Assembly (NCBI GenBank): GCA_021204765.1
Contig: JAJPYU010000140.1
Coordinates: forward strand, 1 to 5,061
Reading direction: 5' to 3'
DNA length: 5,061 bases
Source of the DNA: Clostridiales bacterium
GTDB taxonomy: Bacteria > Bacillota > Clostridia > Lachnospirales > Lachnospiraceae
Shown here: piece by piece, positions 3,901 through 5,061 of the stretch
How positions within the stretch are numbered: the stretch's first letter is position 1
Layout: every line of letters starts with the position of its first letter
Translations under genes and position numbers: made by a program
The notes under the pieces: model-generated
What the model saw: only the letters and a program-made list of their open reading frames with translations
Database searches by the model: none
Told to the model about the DNA's origin: nothing

Positions 3901-5061
3901 TCACCGCCCTATCTCAATATATTCATCCGTCACCGCCGTAACCGTCCCGTCTATGGAAGCATGGATATTGGCCCCCATTCCTTTCGGCTCAGCTATCAGC
4001 TGTCCCCGGCTTACCCGGTCTCCCACTGCCACCAGAGGGGCATCCGGGGCACCTATATGCATTTTCAGGGGAATCCTCACCCGGTCACAGACGACATAAT
4101 CTCCCATTGGAGCGTCCACATCATATTTTTTCAGGTCAAGCCTGTACAAAAGCCGCTCTGTGGGCACACGCTTATTGTCAATGCCGCCGTCCGGGGAATA
4201 CCTGACTTCCTTTACGGGCTTAATGCCCTGCTTCTGCAGGCCTGCCTTGGCCTGCTGCATGACTTTGCCCGGCTTTAAGCCGAAATTGCAGGCATAATAA
4301 GTACAGACTCCACAGTCACAGCAGGAGAAGACTCCGTTCACATCACCCACGAGGGCACCGTTGCCCGAGGCGAAAGCCCGCATTGCCTTGTGTGGCTGGA
4401 CATTAAGTCCCATGGCATTCCTGGGGCACATTTGGGTGCACATGGAACACTGGCAGCAGACTGCCCTGGCCAGCATCGCATCCCGCGCCCCCAGCTTCTT
4501 TTTTGATAAAATGACATGCCCTTTTGGAATAGCCAAAAGTCCGCCGGTCAGCTTCGTCACGGGCTGGGTGAGATCATCCGTCACCTGTCCCATAAGAGGG
4601 CCGCCTATAATGTAGGAGCAGTCTCCCACAGGCCCTCCCGCAGCGTCTAGGAGCTCTGACAAAGGCGTCCCGATAGCACAGCTGACAGTCACCGGATGGG
4701 CTACGCTGCCCGCCACGGTCACCATCTTATCCACCACCGGCTGTCCCTCAAGCGCCTGCGAGATATTCCATACCGTGCTGGCATTGCTGACCACGCAGCC
4801 CACATCCAGGGGTATCCCCCCGGTGGGGACGACTCTGCCCGTCACGCAGTACACAAGGTTCTGCTCATCCCCGGCCGGATAAAAGGACTCAGAAAGATAA
4901 AGCTCCGCCCCGGTTCCCTGTATGGCGGCCTCCAGGGCGGCCACGGCGGCGGTATAGTGCTTTTTAATGGCGATCACTGTCCGTCCGGCTGACAGATGCC
5001 TGCCGATGGCAATGGCCGCAGCGACGATATCCGGCGCATGCAGCTCAACGGTGTGCCTGTC
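3901..5061 (-). CDS. pduS: PduS/RnfC-like flavin and Fe-S oxidoreductase (5' end outside window)
   Basis: This is the C-terminal 386 residues of a PduS-family protein, an RnfC-like electron-transfer flavoprotein of BMCs. PduS is known to reduce cob(III)alamin and/or recycle cofactor electrons. The frame is open through the right edge at 5061; the GTG at 4977 is internal, because recognisable family sequence (DRHTVELHAPDIVAAAIAIG) precedes it. Visible in order: the family segment YPAGDEQNLVYCVTGRVVPTG, an SLBB-type domain (VTVAGSVAHPVTVSCAIGTPLSELL), and two [4Fe-4S] motifs, CCQCSMCTQMCP (encoded at 4423-4458) and CCDCGVCTYYAC (4288-4323). A C-terminal barrel-sandwich (lipoyl-like) domain closes it: HIGAPDAPLVAVGDRVSRGQ...HASIDGTV. 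About 50-60 N-terminal residues with the glycine-rich nucleotide site are missing, judged by usual PduS length (about 440-450). It is the first visible gene of the BMC string and is followed after 4 nt by the PduT-like gene. Confidence 0.93.
   Translation of the reverse strand, partial: DRHTVELHAPDIVAAAIAIGRHLSAGRTVIAIKKHYTAAVAALEAAIQGTGAELYLSESFYPAGDEQNLVYCVTGRVVPTGGIPLDVGCVVSNASTVWNISQALEGQPVVDKMVTVAGSVAHPVTVSCAIGTPLSELLDAAGGPVGDCSYIIGGPLMGQVTDDLTQPVTKLTGGLLAIPKGHVILSKKKLGARDAMLARAVCCQCSMCTQMCPRNAMGLNVQPHKAMRAFASGNGALVGDVNGVFSCCDCGVCTYYACNFGLKPGKVMQQAKAGLQKQGIKPVKEVRYSPDGGIDNKRVPTERLLYRLDLKKYDVDAPMGDYVVCDRVRIPLKMHIGAPDAPLVAVGDRVSRGQLIAEPKGMGANIHASIDGTVTAVTDEYIEIGR

Noticed and set aside
3378..3941. 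Long plus-strand open frame (187 codons) opposite the PduT-like gene
   Set aside because: It is antisense to a confidently recognised gene, its protein is rich in His/Arg with no family pattern, and no ribosome site is evident. It is a codon-bias shadow; the same applies to plus-strand frames at 10-378, 3247-3774, 3826-4278 and 4696-4992.
3901..4977. GTG at 4977 as the true start of the PduS-like protein
   Set aside because: The frame stays open to the window edge and the 28 upstream codons read as family sequence, so the gene is simply cut by the window.
1..5061. tRNA, rRNA, CRISPR array, insertion sequence or phage features
   Set aside because: No cloverleaf, regularly spaced direct repeats, transposase-like frame or terminal inverted repeats with target duplication were found. 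The only long inverted repeat (2017-2095) has no coding content between its arms.

Overview
The window reads as a piece of a Clostridia (Bacillota) chromosome, most likely a gut Lachnospiraceae-type organism. The reasons are the strong AGGAGG-type ribosome binding sites, the iron-transport layout of two small FeoA genes ahead of FeoB, and a compact bacterial-microcompartment (BMC) gene string. Genus cannot be fixed from sequence alone. All eight supported genes lie on the minus strand, so biological order runs from high to low coordinates. The genes at both edges are cut by the window.

Region A (5061 to 2103) is the 3' end of a BMC operon. In order it holds: a PduS-like flavin/Fe-S oxidoreductase whose N-terminus lies outside the window; a PduT-like tandem-BMC-domain shell protein with a cysteine at the position that holds an Fe-S cluster in PduT; two different EutN/CcmL/PduN-type vertex (pentamer) proteins; and a short helical protein I do not recognise. 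PduS and PduT are known to act together to move electrons across the shell, so this compartment probably houses redox (aldehyde/alcohol) chemistry. The signature enzyme (B12-dependent or glycyl-radical diol dehydratase, ethanolamine or choline lyase) would lie upstream and cannot be named from here.

Region B (about 2102 to 1915) is non-coding. It holds a very long hairpin (2017-2095) followed by a U-rich stretch, which probably terminates the BMC transcript. Next comes a clear sigma-A-type promoter (TTGACA, 17 bp, TAAACT) facing the feo genes. Three short dyads built on TTAGTTA/GTTA..TAAC halves surround or overlap this promoter and are good candidates for an iron-dependent repressor of the DtxR/IdeR/MntR type.

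Region C (1914 to 1) is a ferrous-iron uptake operon: feoA (70 aa), a second feoA (73 aa) and the first 392 codons of feoB. The spacer before feoB holds a small hairpin that looks like a dispersed repeat. The link between the two operons may be only positional, but a compartment that uses Fe-S proteins beside an iron importer is a plausible functional neighbourhood.
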